DNA of 6,098 nt from Candidatus Poribacteria bacterium (GTDB lineage Bacteria > Poribacteria > WGA-4E > WGA-3G): positions 1-6,098 of the forward strand of contig VXXH01000109.1 in assembly GCA_009835515.1 (NCBI GenBank), read 5' to 3'. Made by a program: the position numbers and the translations under genes. A model generated the notes under the pieces. It was not told where the DNA came from. It did no database searches and saw nothing but the letters and a program-made list of their open reading frames with translations. This document shows positions 5,301 to 6,098 of the stretch, one piece after another (positions within the stretch are counted from its first letter, which is position 1; each line of letters opens with the position of its first letter).

Positions 5301-6098
5301 TCCATGCAGCAGCAAGATATCCTGGTTGTTTTAAATGCCGACGCTGCCACGCCCCCAATTGCGTCAACGGGGCTAACGGCTCCGGTGGTTGTGGCGCGTT
5401 CGCAAGTAGATAAATTTCGGTGCCGTCGTGCGATGCCGTGAAAGGATAATTACCAGCCATATCCGCAATCGTTCTCTCACCGTATTCGCCCACATGCCGT
5501 AAAATCAGGAGATAGGGTGTGCTGGGGAGTCTCAAGCCATGTGCAACAAGATAGGGGCGCTGCGCCCCGCTCTGCCGCGCGCGGGTCGCAATATTCAACC
5601 CATCGGCAATCACCGTTTTACTTGGATCGGTGTTGGTAATCAAAAGCACACCATCCATTGGCAATGTGTAGTCAGGAAACGACACAATGTCCACATCTTG
5701 ATCTACATTTAAGACGATGCTGATCTCCCAATCGCTGAGCTGGACATCCGTGCCGCAGACATTCTTGAGTTCTATCCAGTCGTTCGTGTCGTCAGAGGCA
5801 TTGCGTATTTCGTTGAAAACAAGACGATGTGGCACCAATTGAGAGCGTGAGGGATCACGGACGTATCCGGGTGTGCCGAGACACAGTGCTGCTGGGGCAC
5901 GCCGATCATAACCGATGTGTGCCTGATACCCGACCGATGTCCACGCAGCCGCAAGGTACCCCGGCTGTTCCAAACGCCGACGCTGCCACGCCCCGACTTC
6001 TGTCAACGGTGCTGTTGTCTGCGTCGAGTCCGGTCTGTAGGAATAGGGATAAATTTCGGTGCCGTCGGGCGACATCTCCCAAAAATAATTGCCAGCCA
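2302..6098 (-). CDS. Giant secreted lamin-tail-domain (LTD) repeat protein, 5' end missing
   Basis: The stop is TAG 2304-2302. The frame is open to the right edge, and the Met at 6075 lies inside a repeat (AGNYFWEMSPDGTEIYPY matches the later AGNYPFTASHDGTEIYLL), so it is not the start. Numbering from that Met (1257 residues visible), residues 1-80 are the tail of one type-A unit. Three type-A LTD units begin near 81, 294 and 498. Each has L.FN(K/E)I.NA, then DWIELKN, (S/R)DW.IS, VSFPDYTLP..G..LLI, YLVA..L.LP..PYLLILRH, D.AG.Y, and a QPGYLA(A/T)AW region. Two type-B units begin near 726 and 935 (ISE(L/I)M.ETQ, LPQWIELYN, GF..(E/Q)L...G.VVD..GNLDG, then TYYGH..D...PG(F/Y)). Residues 1136-1240 (LPVTLSSFRA...ITWTTESELDNAGFNILRS...YYYRIEDV) resemble an FN3-like domain. 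The last residues are GKLITRWGDVKNQQ. LTD domains are immunoglobulin-like folds used by bacteria in secreted, often DNA- or surface-associated proteins. A structural or adhesive surface role is inferred. No catalytic domain, LPXTG motif or C-terminal membrane helix is visible. Confidence 0.85.
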   Translation of the reverse strand, partial: AGNYFWEMSPDGTEIYPYSYRPDSTQTTAPLTEVGAWQRRRLEQPGYLAAAWTSVGYQAHIGYDRRAPAALCLGTPGYVRDPSRSQLVPHRLVFNEIRNASDDTNDWIELKNVCGTDVQLSDWEISIVLNVDQDVDIVSFPDYTLPMDGVLLITNTDPSKTVIADGLNIATRARQSGAQRPYLVAHGLRLPSTPYLLILRHVGEYGERTIADMAGNYPFTASHDGTEIYLLANAPQPPEPLAPLTQLGAWQRRHLKQPGYLAAAWMSSGYHAHIGYDRHAPASLCLGTPGYRYDPSPSQLVTRCLAFNKIHNASDNAANHVDWIELKNVYDMDVRLRDWEISIITSEGEAADQDVGIVSFPDYTLPVGGVLLIINADPGETGIADGLNISTETQQKRTQCPYLVARDLKLPETPYLLILRHARSKNGTPEAIEDVAGDYFRYDDDTEVWPLAYTRRPSAPAAPLSEAGTYQRKDARQPGYLATAWTTIHPQNYGYDPDAFAALPVTRRLAFNKIHNAANHTNDWIELKNISDTEVRLRDWDISMVASEGEAADQDVSIVSFPDYTLPVGGMLLITNTDPDETVIIDGLNITPDTTGERQQTGAQHPYLVAHDLSLPSAPYLLILRHARSKNGTPEAIEDVAGDYFRYDDDTEVWPLAYTRRPSAPAAPLSEAGTYQRKDARQPGYLATAWTVNQSPPGLSDTPNTLEGGANALFASDANAAAVIFNPTLPDEVRISELMSETQGPSDALPQWIELYNASPTPMDLEGWQLVIETRTAERHRHAQLTLKTFSLPPKQTVILVSEQGKRSRRLPIDRVYDLSKAHADVFSRYLKNTIIGTEGFCVELIHPTGRVVDSCGNLDGDKDTDDLPTWTLPDHKTPQGHRSSLLRRFDADVHKGTEASAWMPATETAIGVNTYYGHPTDISTPGFLHQIVPGTSPMSTLSISEIMFETQIRTRPLPQWIELYNPSFTHSVKLKDYQLLVETLQAGKHQQILITLEAFDVLPNQTALLITEQEKHSWHLTDHLIYNLSQRHPKAFLYLSSRSRLLSSDGFLIQLTDDSGNVVDTIGNLDGYPSTKDTPAWALPPGETSDGERASLRRLYEKQIPLDGRYAEAWVSTADVPPKIITYYGHASDLGNPGYRKGTPLPVTLSSFRAAWRTDTVQITWTTESELDNAGFNILRSQTKEGEFQQINTKLIQGAGTTSERNEYTWTDTTAKPNTLYYYRIEDVSYAGKRKQLATVRIRGLVSPNGKLITRWGDVKNQQ
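2671..3918 (-). repeat. Tandem type-B LTD units within the giant gene
   Basis: Two units of about 209 codons (3918-3289 and 3288-2671, read right to left) share ISE(L/I)M.ETQ, LPQWIELYN, LP..QT..L(V/I)(T/S)EQ.K, a G.VVD..GNLDG turn, an RRL/RRF linker and a closing YYGH..D...PG(F/Y). Their DNA has diverged much more than that of the type-A units, so this duplication is older. The type-B units lie between the type-A array and the C-terminal domain. Confidence 0.7.
4024..4244. repeat. 221-bp perfect direct repeat, copy 1
   Basis: This segment is identical base for base to 4639-4859, an offset of 615 bp or 205 codons, so the frame is kept. It encodes the LILRHARSKNG...GYLATAWT part of a type-A unit. 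Sequence on both sides diverges at once (C/T before, C/T after). Confidence 0.95.
4639..4859. repeat. 221-bp perfect direct repeat, copy 2
   Basis: This is the second copy of the segment at 4024-4244. The flanking parts of the two type-A units carry many silent and missense differences, so this block has been homogenised recently or was duplicated later than the units around it. Confidence 0.95.

Larger units (their letters stand above)
4024..5835 (-). repeat. Tandem type-A LTD units within the giant gene
   Basis: Three units of 213, 204 and about 186 codons, read right to left, start near 5835, 5196 and 4584. A fourth partial unit occupies 5836-6098. Each has an LTD beta-sandwich part and a linker ending in QPGYLA.AW. 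The first two linkers continue with an HIGYDR.AP..LCLGTPGY segment that is shortened in the third (NYGYDPDAFAALP) and lost at the last junction. The units diverge in sequence apart from the perfect segment listed separately. The array almost certainly continues past the right edge. Confidence 0.8.

Noticed and set aside
6073..6075. Met codon as the start of the LTD gene
   Set aside because: The frame continues upstream to the window edge with repeat-matching residues (AGNYFWE), so the Met is internal.

Overview
The window looks like a piece of a Candidatus Poribacteria genome or a close relative. This rests on recognising family style, not on a search. The clues are a large secreted lamin-tail-domain (LTD) repeat protein ending in an 'LPVTLSSFRA...WTTESELDNAGFNILRS' type beta-domain, a secreted kelch propeller, and a small signal-peptide/coiled-coil/membrane protein. 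Base composition is roughly balanced and coding density is normal. There are no tRNA or rRNA genes, no CRISPR array and no intact transposase.

Layout, left to right. (1) Positions 1-170 (+) hold the 3' part of a DNA-methylase-like gene, whose family resemblance stops abruptly just before its stop codon. (2) Positions 177-518 (-) encode a 113-residue exported or inner-membrane protein, convergent with the methylase and only 6 bp away. (3) Positions 519-666 are non-coding and contain a compact, strongly structured element (551-610) with two interlocking inverted repeats plus an inner hairpin. (4) Positions 667-876 (-) encode a small coiled-coil protein that resembles the tail of a larger protein. 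(5) Positions 1019-2131 (+) encode a secreted six-bladed kelch propeller. (6) Positions 2132-2301 are a convergent intergenic region filled almost entirely by a 135-bp element with imperfect 33-bp terminal inverted repeats, which looks like a MITE. (7) Positions 2302-6098 (-) are the 3' part of a giant LTD repeat protein whose 5' end lies beyond the right edge. It has a run of about 204-213-residue type-A units, two type-B units of about 209 residues, and a C-terminal beta-sandwich-like domain. Two type-A junctions share a perfect 221-bp direct repeat.

How they work together: no metabolic pathway or operon links the genes. The common theme is the cell envelope and exterior, with one membrane-tethered coiled coil, one secreted propeller and one very large secreted adhesive-looking repeat protein. 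The two unrelated extracellular proteins end in nearly the same short tail (G-K-L-x-T-R-W-G-x-x-K, then 4-5 residues). In the kelch protein this tail lies outside the closed propeller. A lineage-specific C-terminal sorting or processing tag would explain it and is the most interesting lead in the window.
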